NCBI GenBank assembly: GCA_016771945.1
Contig: QZLF01000002.1
Coordinates: forward strand, 496,001-560,000
Length of the DNA stretch: 64,000 nt
Source: Candidatus Leucobacter sulfamidivorax
Lineage (GTDB): Bacteria; Actinomycetota; Actinomycetes; Actinomycetales; Microbacteriaceae
Direction of reading: 5' to 3'
Below the pieces are notes generated by a model. That model worked only from the letters and a program-made list of their open reading frames with translations. It was not told the DNA's origin and ran no database searches. How positions within the stretch are numbered: the first letter of the stretch is position 1; each line of letters starts with the position of its first letter. A program made the position numbers and the translations under genes. Positions 18,424 to 26,967 of this stretch are shown one piece after another.

Positions 18424-19471
18424 ATGTCGAATGGCCTCGTCTCTTCGATCGCTCCGCACCTGCGGCGCCCGGACCGTACGCCGAAGCACCGTCCGGGCAC
18501 CTATCACCCGCCGTATCCCACCTTCTCGGCCCGCTTCGGCGAAGAGGTGAAGGCCGTGGTGATGGCGTACTACGGGGTGCAGGTGCGCGATGCCGGCGAC
18601 CCGGGGCTCGCCGTCGCGCTCGACGAGATCCGCGACGCCTTCGTGGCCGACGGCGGCCCCGAATACTGGGATCGTGCCCACTACGTCGACGGCGAGGGCT
18701 ACACGACGATCATCAGCATCGCCTACTGGACCGATCCCGAGGTCTTCGCGGGGTGGCAGGCCGCCCACGGAGAGCCGTGGACGGCGGCCTCCCGCGCCGA
18801 CGACGGCATCGGCTTCTTCCTCGAACTCGTCACCCCCTCGGTCGAGCGTCTCGAGACGATCTTCTCGGCCACCGACGTGCCGGAGGGCGTGGCGGCGGCC
18901 GCCCCCGGTTTCAGCGATGCGATCGAGGAGCACTACTACTTGGGGGTCGATGCGCGGCCGCATCCCCATGAGCCAGACCGATCCGCTCTACCCAGACGGC
19001 GAGCCGAAGCTGGCGGTCGACGGGCCGGTGCGCACGATCGTGCTGCACGAGAACGCCTGCCTCATCCGCTCGGGCGAGGACCTCACCGACACCGGCGAGA
19101 CGGAGCGATGTTTCTACATGGAGCAGGTGGAGCCGATGCTGCAGGCCGGCATGCAGTTCCTCTGCGATGAGGGGGCCGCGATCGGCTGCTTCGAGAGCCG
19201 GTACATGAGGGTGCTCGACGAGCGGAACCGGCCGACCGACCGCACCTTCGGGATGAGCTGGTGGCGGGACCTCAGCGCGCTCGAGGAGTGGGCGGCCGGG
19301 CATCCATCGCACCTGAAGATCTACGGCTCCGGAATGAAGCACCTCTCGACCTTCGGGCCCGAGACCCGCCTGCGCCTGTACCACGAGGTGACGGTGCCGG
19401 CGGCGAACGAGCAGCGCTTCGTCTACGTCGGCTGCCACGATCGGACGGGGCTGCTGCGGGCCTTCGGCTGA
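18424..19471 (+). pseudogene. oxd: aldoxime dehydratase (phenylacetaldoxime type), interrupted by a +1 frameshift
   Basis: Haem enzyme that dehydrates aldoximes to nitriles. The N-terminal half is read from ATG 18424 (frame with SSIAPHL, YHPPYPTFSARFGEE, GYTTIISIAYW, DGIGFFLEL). Homology then switches frame at the TT of 18940-18941, after EEHYY, and resumes as GSMRGRIPMSQTDPLYP to the stop at 19471. Removing one T gives about 348 residues, the family length. As written, translation ends at 19170 with a 248-residue product that lacks the C-terminal half, including the conserved RSG serine and the histidines of HPSHLKIY and RLYHEVTV that correspond to haem-ligand and catalytic histidines. Either a recent mutation or a single-base sequence error. 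It follows the nitrilase by 53 nt, in the same apparent operon. Confidence 0.9.
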
Positions 19472-19528
19472 GCGATCGAATCGGTGGATGCCGCCCTCTG
19501 CGAGTTCGCGCTCTCGGAGGAGGTGCGC

Positions 19529-19834
19529 ATGTCGGCTGAATCGATCACCACGATCGTCGGAATCGTCGTTCTGCTGCTCGCCCTCGCGAGTGGCTTCGGG
19601 TGGATGATCCACCGCATGGACGGCCGGCTCACCGAGACGCGTACGGACCTCTCGGGTCAGATCTCCGATCTGCGTACCGAACTCAGAGGTGAGATCGCAG
19701 ATGTTCGTCAGGACGTCAGCGAGGTGCAGCGCGGCCTCAATGCGGTACAGGTGTCCGTCGCGCGCTTGGAGGTGTCGGTCGCGGGTCTGGAGGCGTCCGT
19801 CGCGCGCCTGGAAGGACCGCCGAGGCGGCACTGA
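19529..19834 (+). CDS. small membrane-anchored coiled-coil protein of unknown function
   Basis: 101 residues: one N-terminal transmembrane helix (about residues 7-26, TIVGIVVLLLALASGFGW) followed by a heptad-like region (about 30-93) rich in DLRxEL, VARLEVSV and GLEASVARLE repeats, predicted as a long coiled coil. Such membrane-tethered coiled-coil proteins occur widely but have no assigned role. ATG 19529 has GGAGGAGG 6-13 nt upstream; a GTG at 19484 is an alternative. No homologue can be named from sequence alone. Confidence 0.6.
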   Translation: MSAESITTIVGIVVLLLALASGFGWMIHRMDGRLTETRTDLSGQISDLRTELRGEIADVRQDVSEVQRGLNAVQVSVARLEVSVAGLEASVARLEGPPRRH

Positions 19835-19983
19835 TACTTTCCTGACCCTTCACCTCAACAACACGCTGCGGGGCTTCGAAAGCGTGCCGGTGCGGGTGTC
19901 GATGGCGGCGTAGCCGCTCGTCACCCGCCCGGGAACGGGCCGGGGCGATCAGACGAGTGTCTCGCGCGGGTCCCGTCCCGCGC

Positions 19984-20574
19984 TCAGGACGAGACGGCGA
20001 GCACGGCGATGAGCACCACGAAGGCGATGTTGCCGACGTAGATGACCCGCTCGAAGAAGCCGAACAGACCGCGCCGCTTCGCGATCGCGCACGCGAGCAT
20101 CCCCACCGCGCCGACCGCGGCGATCACCCCGAAGACCGTCGACCACGTCGCCGCCGCCGCGTGACCGGCGTCGTGCAGCGCGCCGCCGGCGACGAAGGCC
20201 GCCGCAGTGGCGGGACCGAACGCTCCGAAGGCGAGAACGGTGTGGATGCGCCCGACGCCCGTCACGGGCTCGCCCGGCGGGTCCATGCGGAGGAAGGGGA
20301 TCAGCAGTCGCGACACGGCGTACACGGCGAGGAGCACCGCGGTCACGACGCCCGCGTCGCTGAGCAGGCCGCTGACCGCGTAGATCGCCGCGATCCCGGC
20401 GATCCCCGAGCTGATGGTCGAGGTCGCGATCCACGGACGGTAGCGCGTGAGATGGTACTGGCTCACCGGGTCGCGGAAGGGGCTGAGCCCGGTCGGCAGC
20501 ACATGCACCGCCACCAGTCCGGCTATCGTCACGACCATCGCCGCGAGTGCGACCCAGCCCGCCACAACGGTCAT
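19984..20574 (-). CDS. DUF998 family membrane protein
   Basis: 196 residues with about six transmembrane segments. The pattern DPVSQYHLTRYRPWIATS in the first loop and RIHTVLAFGAF are typical of DUF998 proteins, for which no function is established. GGGGGA lies 5 nt before the ATG. The gene is isolated: it converges on the coiled-coil gene (149 nt gap with no recognisable feature) and is followed upstream by a 150-nt stretch before the tRNA terminator. Confidence 0.75.
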   Translation of the reverse strand: MTVVAGWVALAAMVVTIAGLVAVHVLPTGLSPFRDPVSQYHLTRYRPWIATSTISSGIAGIAAIYAVSGLLSDAGVVTAVLLAVYAVSRLLIPFLRMDPPGEPVTGVGRIHTVLAFGAFGPATAAAFVAGGALHDAGHAAAATWSTVFGVIAAVGAVGMLACAIAKRRGLFGFFERVIYVGNIAFVVLIAVLAVSS

Positions 20575-20726
20575 CGCAATCCCCCGTCTCGTGAGCGGGC
20601 GGCCGCGGAATCGAGCCGCTCATCGGCTCGGCCGATCAGACACAGACTATCCACCACGGCGCCCTCAGGGCCATCCCCGTTCTCGAAAACGCCGGTGAGC
20701 GCTGTCGACCGCGGCGCCGGGACGAG

Positions 20727-20766
20727 AAAACCCTCGACTCCCGCGGAGTGACGCGGCAGTCGAGGG
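20727..20766 (-). terminator. intrinsic terminator downstream of tRNA-Arg
   Basis: On the minus strand, CCCTCGACT and AGTCGAGGG (20766-20758 and 20739-20731) form a perfect 9-bp stem, with an inner CCGCG/CGCGG stem in the loop, followed by TTTT (20730-20727). It is the clearest U-tract terminator in the window. Confidence 0.85.
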
Positions 20767-20788
20767 TGCGTGCCTGACCTGGAAACAG

Positions 20789-20861
20789 TGCCCCCGGAGG
20801 GATTCGAACCCCCGACCTACGGTACCGGAAACCGGCGCTCTATCCCCTGAGCTACGGAGGC
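20789..20861 (-). tRNA. tRNA-Arg (anticodon CCG)
   Basis: 73-nt cloverleaf on the minus strand: acceptor GCCTCCG pairing with CGGGGGC, D-arm GCTC/GAGC, anticodon loop TTCCGGT with CCG at 20828-20826, T-loop TTCGAAT. Position 33 is U and 37 is G, as expected. CCA is not encoded. Reads CGG codons. It lies 198 nt from the divergent argS gene. Confidence 0.97.
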
Positions 20862-21044
20862 CGGGTCAAGACACCAGATCAGCCTAGCGCACGGGCGGGC
20901 GCCTCGCCGACGGGCGCCCGTCGGAGGGCCCCGGTCGATGCGCACGGGTTCGACCGCTGCACACGGGATATCGCGCGGCAACGCGTGTGCGACGGCTGTG
21001 CGACGGCTGAAGTCGTGTGCAGCGAAGCGCCGGTCGGGGAGAAC
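20862..21044. other. tRNA-Arg / argS divergent intergenic region
   Basis: No gene is seen. It contains two imperfect GTGCGACGGCTG-type direct repeats (around 20985-21010) of unknown meaning and must hold the tRNA promoter. Confidence 0.4.
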
Positions 21045-21050
21045 TAGAAT
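21045..21050 (+). promoter_or_regulatory. predicted -10 element of argS (leaderless)
   Basis: TAGAAT ends 8 nt before the GTG at 21059. No Shine-Dalgarno is present in the gap. Confidence 0.55.
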
Positions 21051-21058
21051 TGACCTTC

Positions 21059-22798
21059 GTGACGCCACAAGAACTCGCCAGCCATCTCGCCCGCATCCTC
21101 GCCGACATCATCGCGGAGCGAGGCGAGGGCGCAGCCGAGGGCGGCGATCGGAGCGGCACGGGCGCGGCGGCGACCGGCATCGAGGTGACCGAGGCCGACA
21201 CCGCGGTGGAGCGTCCGAAGAACCGCGAGCACGGCGACTGGGCCTCGAACGCCGCGATGAAGTTCGCGAAGCGGATCGGCGCGAACCCGCGCGAGCTGGC
21301 GCAGGAGATCGCGAGCCGCGTCGCCGGGATCGACGGCGTCGCGAAGGCCGAGGTCGCCGGCCCGGGCTTCATCAACATCACCCTCGACGCGGCGAGCGCG
21401 GGCGAGACGGCCCGCCGCATCGTCGAGCAGGGCGCGGCCTACGGCACGGGCGACTCCCTGCGGGGCGAGCGGATCAACCTCGAGTTCGTGAGCGCGAACC
21501 CGACGGGCCCCCTGCACATGGGGCACACCCGCTGGGCGGCGCTCGGCGACTCGATCTCGCGCGTGCTGCGCGCGGCGGGCGCCGAGGTGACGAACGAGTA
21601 CTACATCAACGACGCCGGCGCGCAGATGGACAAGTTCGGGCGGTCGGTGCTCGCCGCCGCCCTCGGCGAGGACACCCCCGAGGACGGGTACCCGGGCGAG
21701 TACATCTCCGAGCTCGGCAGGAAGGTGATCGCCGAGCAGCCGGATCTGCCCGACCTCGCCGCCGTCGATCGCGGTGCGGCGCTCGAGCTCGCCCAGGAGC
21801 TCGCCTACCGGCAGCAGCTCGCCGAGATCAAGGACTCGCTCGAGCGCTTCAACGTGCACTTCGACGTCTTCTTCTCCGAGCGCACCCTGCACGCCCCGGG
21901 CGACCTCGTCGGCGACGACTCCGGCGATCGGGCCCCGAGCCCCATCGAGGCCGCGATCGACCGCCTGCGCGAGCAGGGGCACGTCTTCGAGGACCACGGC
22001 GCGATCTGGGTGCGCACGACCGACTTCGGCGACGACAAGGATCGCGTCTTCACCCGCGGCAATGGCATCTACACCTACTTCGCGGCCGACGCCGCGTACT
22101 ACCTCTCGAAGAAGGATCGCGGCTTCGGCGAGAAGATCTACCTGCTGGGCGCGGATCATCACGGCTACATCGGCCGCCTCACCGCCATCGCGGGCGCCGC
22201 GGGCGACGACACCGAGAAGGACATCACGGTGCTCATCGGCCAGCTCGTGAACCTGGACGGGGCGCGGCTCTCGAAGCGCGCGGGCAACATCATCGAGCTC
22301 GACGACCTGCTCGAGTGGCTCGGCAGCGACGCGCTGCGCTACTGGCTGGCCCGCTACCCCGCCGACTCGCCGCTCGCGCTCGACGGCGAGAAGCTGCGCA
22401 GCCGCACGAACGACAACCCGGTGTTCTACGTGCAGTACGCGCACGCCCGCACCTGCGCGGTCGACCGCAACGCCGCCGCCGCGGGGGTCGACCGCAGCGC
22501 CTTCGCGCCCGAGCTGCTGACGCACGAGACCGAGGCCGAGCTGCTCGGCAAGCTGCAGGAGTACCCGCGCGTCGTCGCGGGCGCCGCCGAGCTGCGCGAG
22601 CCGCACCGCGTCGCGCGCTACCTCGAGGAGCTCGCGGCCGCCTTCCACCGCTGGTACGACAACTGCCGGGTGATCCCGCAGGGCGACGAGCCCGTGGAGG
22701 ATCTGCACCGCACCCGCCTCTGGCTGAACGATGCGGCCGGCCAGGTGATCCGCAACGGCCTCGACCTGCTCGGCGTCTCCGCCCCGGAACGGCTGTAG
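21059..22798 (+). CDS. argS: arginyl-tRNA synthetase
   Basis: 579 residues, class I synthetase charging tRNA-Arg. The N-terminal Add-1 domain contains [13 protein letters not shown]; the HIGH-type motif is HMGH (153-156) in [20 protein letters not shown] (near 405) occupies the KMSKS position; the DALRB anticodon domain ends in [14 protein letters not shown]. The GTG at 21059 ([11 protein letters not shown]) fits homology, although the frame is open a little further upstream. It opens the argS-DUF2993 pair (2-nt gap). Confidence 0.97.
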   Translation: MTPQELASHLARILADIIAERGEGAAEGGDRSGTGAAATGIEVTEADTAVERPKNREHGDWASNAAMKFAKRIGANPRELAQEIASRVAGIDGVAKAEVAGPGFINITLDAASAGETARRIVEQGAAYGTGDSLRGERINLEFVSANPTGPLHMGHTRWAALGDSISRVLRAAGAEVTNEYYINDAGAQMDKFGRSVLAAALGEDTPEDGYPGEYISELGRKVIAEQPDLPDLAAVDRGAALELAQELAYRQQLAEIKDSLERFNVHFDVFFSERTLHAPGDLVGDDSGDRAPSPIEAAIDRLREQGHVFEDHGAIWVRTTDFGDDKDRVFTRGNGIYTYFAADAAYYLSKKDRGFGEKIYLLGADHHGYIGRLTAIAGAAGDDTEKDITVLIGQLVNLDGARLSKRAGNIIELDDLLEWLGSDALRYWLARYPADSPLALDGEKLRSRTNDNPVFYVQYAHARTCAVDRNAAAAGVDRSAFAPELLTHETEAELLGKLQEYPRVVAGAAELREPHRVARYLEELAAAFHRWYDNCRVIPQGDEPVEDLHRTRLWLNDAAGQVIRNGLDLLGVSAPERL

Positions 22799-22800
22799 CC

Positions 22801-23652
22801 ATGGCTCGGGAAGCGGGGGAGACGGATCGGGCGGCGACGCAGGTGCTGCCGGACCTCGAAGCGCAGCCGGATGAGGCGGATCGGCCGAAGCCCGTGCGCA
22901 AGCGCCGCTGGTGGCTGCGCATCCTCATCGTGGTGGTGGTGCTCGGCGTGATCGCCGGCGCCGCCGAGATCGTGCTGCGGGCGGTGATCCCGAGCATCGT
23001 GTCCGACCAGGTGCGCGAGCAGCTGAAGCTCTCGGACGACCACCCGGTCGACGTCGAGCTGGGCGGATCGACGGTGCTCTCCGCCCTCACGGGCCGCGTG
23101 GGGCCGATCGAGGTCGAGGTGCCGGACGCCCCGCTGTTCGAGGGCATCGTGGCGACCCTCGCGGTCGAGGCGCAGTCGCTGCCCTTCGACCCCACGAAGG
23201 GCGAGATCGAGGGGGCGCGCGCGGGCGTGCTGATCCCCGCCGAGAGCGTCGGCACCGTGGTGAAGCTCGCGACGCAGGGCATGGCCGACACCGGTCAGGT
23301 GGGCAACGGCGTGATCGCCGTCGGCCGCACGATGAACCTCTTCGGCGCGGAGGTCACCCTCTCGGTGACGCTCCAGATCACGGCGCAGGACGGCGACCTG
23401 TGGATCGAGCCGGTCAAGATCGACGCCGCGGGCTTCGACCTCACGGCCGAGCAGATCCGGACGGTGACCGGCGATGCGCTCGACGGGATGCTGACCGCGC
23501 ACGAGGTCTGCGTCCGGGACCGCCTGCCGGTCGGCGTGACGCTCACCGACGTCCGGCTCTCGAGCACCGGGTCGGTCACGATCGCTGCAGACCTCTCGCC
23601 GACGATCCTCTCCGATCCGAAGCAGCAGGCGTTCGGCAGCTGCGACAGCTGA
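22801..23652 (+). CDS. DUF2993 (LmeA-like) single-pass envelope protein
   Basis: 283 residues. A charged cytoplasmic N-terminus (KPVRKRRWW) precedes a transmembrane helix (about 41-62), and the extracytoplasmic part shows DUF2993 features: ELGGSTVLSALTGRVGPIEVEVPDAPL and DLTAEQI. In mycobacteria, the DUF2993 protein LmeA affects lipomannan maturation; a lipid-binding role at the envelope is plausible here but unproven. ATG 2 nt after the argS stop, so translationally coupled to it. Confidence 0.8.
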   Translation: MAREAGETDRAATQVLPDLEAQPDEADRPKPVRKRRWWLRILIVVVVLGVIAGAAEIVLRAVIPSIVSDQVREQLKLSDDHPVDVELGGSTVLSALTGRVGPIEVEVPDAPLFEGIVATLAVEAQSLPFDPTKGEIEGARAGVLIPAESVGTVVKLATQGMADTGQVGNGVIAVGRTMNLFGAEVTLSVTLQITAQDGDLWIEPVKIDAAGFDLTAEQIRTVTGDALDGMLTAHEVCVRDRLPVGVTLTDVRLSSTGSVTIAADLSPTILSDPKQQAFGSCDS

Positions 23653-23673
23653 ACCGGAGCGGCGCCGAGCCGG

Positions 23674-23679
23674 TAGAAT
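23674..23679 (+). promoter_or_regulatory. predicted -10 element of lysA (leaderless)
   Basis: TAGAAT ends 7 nt before the ATG at 23687; the GGCGG between them is a poor ribosome site. Confidence 0.55.
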
Positions 23680-23686
23680 CGGGCGG

Positions 23687-25075
23687 ATGAGCGCTGCGAA
23701 CGAGATCGACCCCCGCGTGTTCCCGGCGACCGCCCGGCGCGGCCGCAGCTGCGGGCAGTTGAAGCTCGGCGGCATCCGCGCGACCGAGCTGATCGAGCGC
23801 TTCGGCTCGCCCCTCTACGTCGTCGACGAGCAGGTGGCGAGGGATCGCGCGCGGGCGATACGCGAGGCGCTGCAGGGCGAGTTCCGGCGGATCGGCACCG
23901 AGGCCGCGGTCTACTACGCGGGCAAGGCGTTCTTCTGCGTCGAGGTCGCCCGCTGGATGGCCGAGGAGGGTCTCGGCGTGGACGTCGCGAGCGGCGGGGA
24001 GCTCGCGGTGGCGCTCGCCGCCGGCGTCGACCCGGCGCGCATCGGCTTCCACGGCAACAACAAGAGCGAGGCCGAGATCGCGCGCGCGGTCGTGGCCGGC
24101 GTCGGCACCCTCATCATCGACAGCGAGCAGGAGATCGAGCGGATCGCCGCCGCGGCCGCGGCGGCGGGTCGGCGCCAGCGCGTGCGCCTGCGCATCAACA
24201 GCGGCGTGCACGCGGGCACCCACGACTTCCTGGCGACCTCGCACGAGGACCAGAAGTTCGGTCTGCCGATGGATCGCGCGATGGAGGTCGTCGGGCGGAT
24301 CGCGGCGCACGAGAGCCTCGACTTCGTGGGCCTGCACTGCCATATCGGCTCCCAGATCTTCGCCACCGACGGCTTCCGGGAGTCGGCGCGACGCCTGATC
24401 GGGCTCTACGGCGAGCTCGCCGAGGCCCTCGGCGGGCCGGTGCCCGAGCTGAACCTCGGCGGCGGCTTCGGCATCGCCTACACCTCGGCGCAGGCCGACG
24501 AGGCGCCGGACATCGCGAGCGTGGCCCGCGAGCTCGCCGACATCGTCGCGGAGGGCTGCGCCGAGGCGGGGATCCCGCTGCCGAGGCTCGCCTTCGAGCC
24601 GGGCCGCAGCATCATCGGGCCCGCGGGCGTGACCCTCTACACGGTGGGCACGACCAAGGCGGTGGCGCTCGCCGGCACCGACGCGGTGAACGCCGACGCC
24701 GGCTGGGCCGAGCGCCTCTACGTCAGCGTCGACGGGGGCATGAGCGACAACGCCCGCCCGGCGCTCTACGGCGCCGACTACCAGGTGCGCATCGCGAACC
24801 GCGCGAGCGACGCGGCGCCCGCCCTCGTGCGGGTGGTCGGCAAGCACTGCGAGTCGGGCGACATCGTGGTGCAGCGCGACGTGATCCCGGGGGACGTGGC
24901 TCCGGGGGATCTGCTCGCGGTGGCGGCCACGGGCGCCTACTGCTGGTCGCTGTCGAGCAACTACAACTACGTGCCCCGGCCTCCCGTGGTCGCGGTGCGG
25001 GACGGCGAGGCGCGCCTGATCGTGCGCGGCGAGACCGAGGACGAGCTGCTGGCGCGCAGCGTGATCCCCGACTGA
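23687..25075 (+). CDS. lysA: diaminopimelate decarboxylase
   Basis: PLP enzyme making lysine from meso-diaminopimelate. 462 residues. PLP lysine is Lys80 in VYYAGKAFFC; HCHIGSQIF, LNLGGGFGIAY, FEPGRSIIGPAG and the substrate-binding KHCESGD follow in the standard order. The first ~25 residues are an actinobacterial extension. The argS-(DUF2993)-lysA-hom-thrB order is common in actinobacteria. A perfect 12-bp GC hairpin, part of repeat P1, starts 6 nt after the stop and may aid termination, though no U-tract is present. Confidence 0.97.
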   Translation: MSAANEIDPRVFPATARRGRSCGQLKLGGIRATELIERFGSPLYVVDEQVARDRARAIREALQGEFRRIGTEAAVYYAGKAFFCVEVARWMAEEGLGVDVASGGELAVALAAGVDPARIGFHGNNKSEAEIARAVVAGVGTLIIDSEQEIERIAAAAAAAGRRQRVRLRINSGVHAGTHDFLATSHEDQKFGLPMDRAMEVVGRIAAHESLDFVGLHCHIGSQIFATDGFRESARRLIGLYGELAEALGGPVPELNLGGGFGIAYTSAQADEAPDIASVARELADIVAEGCAEAGIPLPRLAFEPGRSIIGPAGVTLYTVGTTKAVALAGTDAVNADAGWAERLYVSVDGGMSDNARPALYGADYQVRIANRASDAAPALVRVVGKHCESGDIVVQRDVIPGDVAPGDLLAVAATGAYCWSLSSNYNYVPRPPVVAVRDGEARLIVRGETEDELLARSVIPD

Positions 25076-25080
25076 CGAGC

Positions 25081-25212
25081 TGCCTTCCCGCAGCACGACC
25101 GGCTGCGGGAAGGCCTCGCAGCGCACGACAAGCATGCCGAGAGGTCAATAATCGTGGTGTTCCTTGAAAAACACCACGATTATTGACCTCTCGGCGCGGT
25201 TCGTGACGGGTT
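25081..25212. repeat. dispersed palindromic element, family P1, copy 2
   Basis: Two hairpins. Hairpin I: GCCTTCCCGCAG (25082-25093) with its exact complement at 25103-25114. Hairpin II: perfect 25-bp arms (25137-25161 and 25170-25194) starting CCGAGAGGTCAATAATC, around an 8-nt loop. Then the same GCGGTTCGTGACGGGTT tail as copy 1 at 5382-5538. In the stem, A-T pairs of copy 1 (CGAAAGG/CCTTTCG) become G-C here (CGAGAGG/CCTCTCG), a compensated change. No protein is expected from it. Confidence 0.88.
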
Positions 25213-25629
25213 CTCCAACCTCAGGGGTCGTACCCCGCGTGTGAGCGGGACCGGTCGCAGGCGTACCATGTCTCTCGTCGGTGGCGAAGACCGGTGCCCC
25301 GCCTGCTTCGCTGGAATTCGAGGCAGTGGTTGCGGGCGTCCGACCCCGGCGCATCCCGGTGAGGGTGGGCGATCCCTGTAGGATGGGGAGGTCCGACCGG
25401 GAACCAAGACTCCGTTCGCTCGGCTTCAGGGGCCAATCCGGGTCCGCTCGCCAGGGGGATCGCACCGGCCGCGGCCGCCGGGCTCTCCGCCCGCGGGCCG
25501 CGCGTCGACCGCGATCCCGATCCCGGCGCCCCGCCGTTCGGTCGCGTCGTTCGCGATCGGGACCGCGGGAACTCGAACGGGAGCGTGCGACGAGCGCAGG
25601 CACCGAGACGAACACGGGAGAATGACGAA
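25213..25629 (+). promoter_or_regulatory. long structured leader region of hom-thrB
   Basis: About 400 nt with no convincing gene. TAGGAT at 25379-25384 is a candidate -10, which would give a GC-rich leader of about 240 nt. In it, CGCGATCCCGATCCC (25510-25524) can pair with GCGATCGGGACCGCG (25553-25567), 13 of 15 positions, shortly before the ribosome site GGGAG near 25615. This could attenuate hom-thrB. I recognise no known riboswitch, T-box or Thr/Ile-rich leader peptide. A 114-codon open frame across it has no family features. Confidence 0.4.
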
Positions 25630-26967
25630 GTGAACGCATACCGCGATCTGCGTGTGGCGCTGCTGGGCTGCGGCTCGGTGGGCGCCCAGGTGGCACGCCT
25701 CATCATCGAGCAGGGCGACGAGCTCGCGGCCCGTGTCGGGGCGCGGCTCAGGCTGACGGGCATCGCGGTGCGCTCCCTCGACGCGGAGCGCGACGTGGAG
25801 CTGCCGCGGGAGCTCTTCACGACCGACGCGGAGCAGCTCGTGCTGGGCGCCGACATCGTGGTCGAGCTCATGGGCGGCATCGAGCCCGCCCGTGCGCTGA
25901 TCCTGCGCGCGCTCGAGGGCGGCGCCGACGTCGTCACCGCCAACAAGGCGCTCATCGCCACGCACGGCCCGGAGCTCGCCGACATGGCCGAGCAGGTGGG
26001 CGCGCAGCTCTCCTACGAGGCCGCCGTCGCCGGCGCGATCCCGATCATCCGGCCGCTGCGCGAGAGCCTCGCGGGCGACCGCATCACCCGCGTGCTCGGC
26101 ATCGTGAACGGCTCCACCAACTACATCCTCGACCGCATGGACCGCTTCGGCGACTCGGCCGAGGACGCGATGCGGGTCGCGAGCGAACTCGGATACCTCG
26201 AGGCGGATCCCACGCTCGACGTCGAGGGCTACGACGCGGCGCAGAAGGCCACGATCCTCGCGAGCATCGCCTTCCACACCGAGGTGCCGGTCGAGTCCGT
26301 GCATCGCGAGGGCATCACCGGGGTGACGGCGGAGCAGATCGAGGCCGCCAAGCACGCGGGCTACGTCATCAAGCTGCTCGCGATCGCCGAGCGGCTCATC
26401 GCGGCCGACGGCACCCCCGGCATCTCCGCCCGCGTCTACCCGGCGCTCATCTCGCGAGACCATCCGCTCGCGGCGGTGCACGGCGGCAAGAACGCCGTCT
26501 TCGTCGAGGCCGAGGCCGCGGGCGAGCTCATGTTCTACGGCGCGGGGGCCGGCGGCGTCGAGACCGCCTCGGCCGTGCTCGGCGACCTCGTCTCCGCGGC
26601 GCGCCGGCACGTAGTCGGCGGCCCAGGGATCCCGGGATCCGCGCACGCGGACCTGCCGCTGCTGCCCGTCGGCGAGGTCACCACGAGCTACCAGATCATG
26701 CTGCAGGTGCGCGACGAGCCGGGCGTGCTCGCGGCGATCGCGGGCATCCTCGCTCGGCACGGGGTCTCGGCCGCGAGCGTCGAGCAGACCGCGGCGCAGG
26801 CCGACGAGGCGGCGGATCGGACCGCGGGCGCCGAGCAGACGGCTGCCCTGGTGATCGGCACGCACCGGGCGCGCGAGGCCGATCTCGCGGCCACGGTCGA
26901 GGCGCTGCGCGAGAGCGCGGCGGTCACGGCCGTCACGAGCGTGCTGCGACTCGAGGGGGACTCATGA
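25630..26967 (+). CDS. hom: homoserine dehydrogenase
   Basis: 445 residues; reduces aspartate semialdehyde to homoserine with NAD(P)H. Rossmann motif GxGxxG at residues 13-18 (LLGCGSVGAQVARL); VTANKALIATHG, IVNGSTNYIL and EADPTLDVEGYDAAQKATIL are the catalytic-domain signatures. A C-terminal ACT domain (about 355-445, YQIMLQVRDEPGVLAAIAGIL) suggests threonine feedback; it carries an extra Ala/Gln/Asp-rich loop of about 15 residues. GTG start with GGGAG about 10 nt upstream. Overlaps thrB by 4 nt (ATGA). Confidence 0.97.
   Translation: MNAYRDLRVALLGCGSVGAQVARLIIEQGDELAARVGARLRLTGIAVRSLDAERDVELPRELFTTDAEQLVLGADIVVELMGGIEPARALILRALEGGADVVTANKALIATHGPELADMAEQVGAQLSYEAAVAGAIPIIRPLRESLAGDRITRVLGIVNGSTNYILDRMDRFGDSAEDAMRVASELGYLEADPTLDVEGYDAAQKATILASIAFHTEVPVESVHREGITGVTAEQIEAAKHAGYVIKLLAIAERLIAADGTPGISARVYPALISRDHPLAAVHGGKNAVFVEAEAAGELMFYGAGAGGVETASAVLGDLVSAARRHVVGGPGIPGSAHADLPLLPVGEVTTSYQIMLQVRDEPGVLAAIAGILARHGVSAASVEQTAAQADEAADRTAGAEQTAALVIGTHRAREADLAATVEALRESAAVTAVTSVLRLEGDS

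Noticed and set aside
19170-19471. Separate gene for the C-terminal part of the aldoxime dehydratase
   Set aside because: It has no start signal of its own and its sequence continues the same family exactly where the upstream frame breaks, so a frameshift is the simpler reading.
25081-25114. Intrinsic terminator of lysA
   Set aside because: The hairpin is perfect, but no U-tract follows and it is part of repeat P1, so it is not called as a terminator.
25281-25625. Possible 114-residue gene upstream of hom
   Set aside because: Arg/Ser-rich composition, no ribosome site and no family features; treated as leader DNA.
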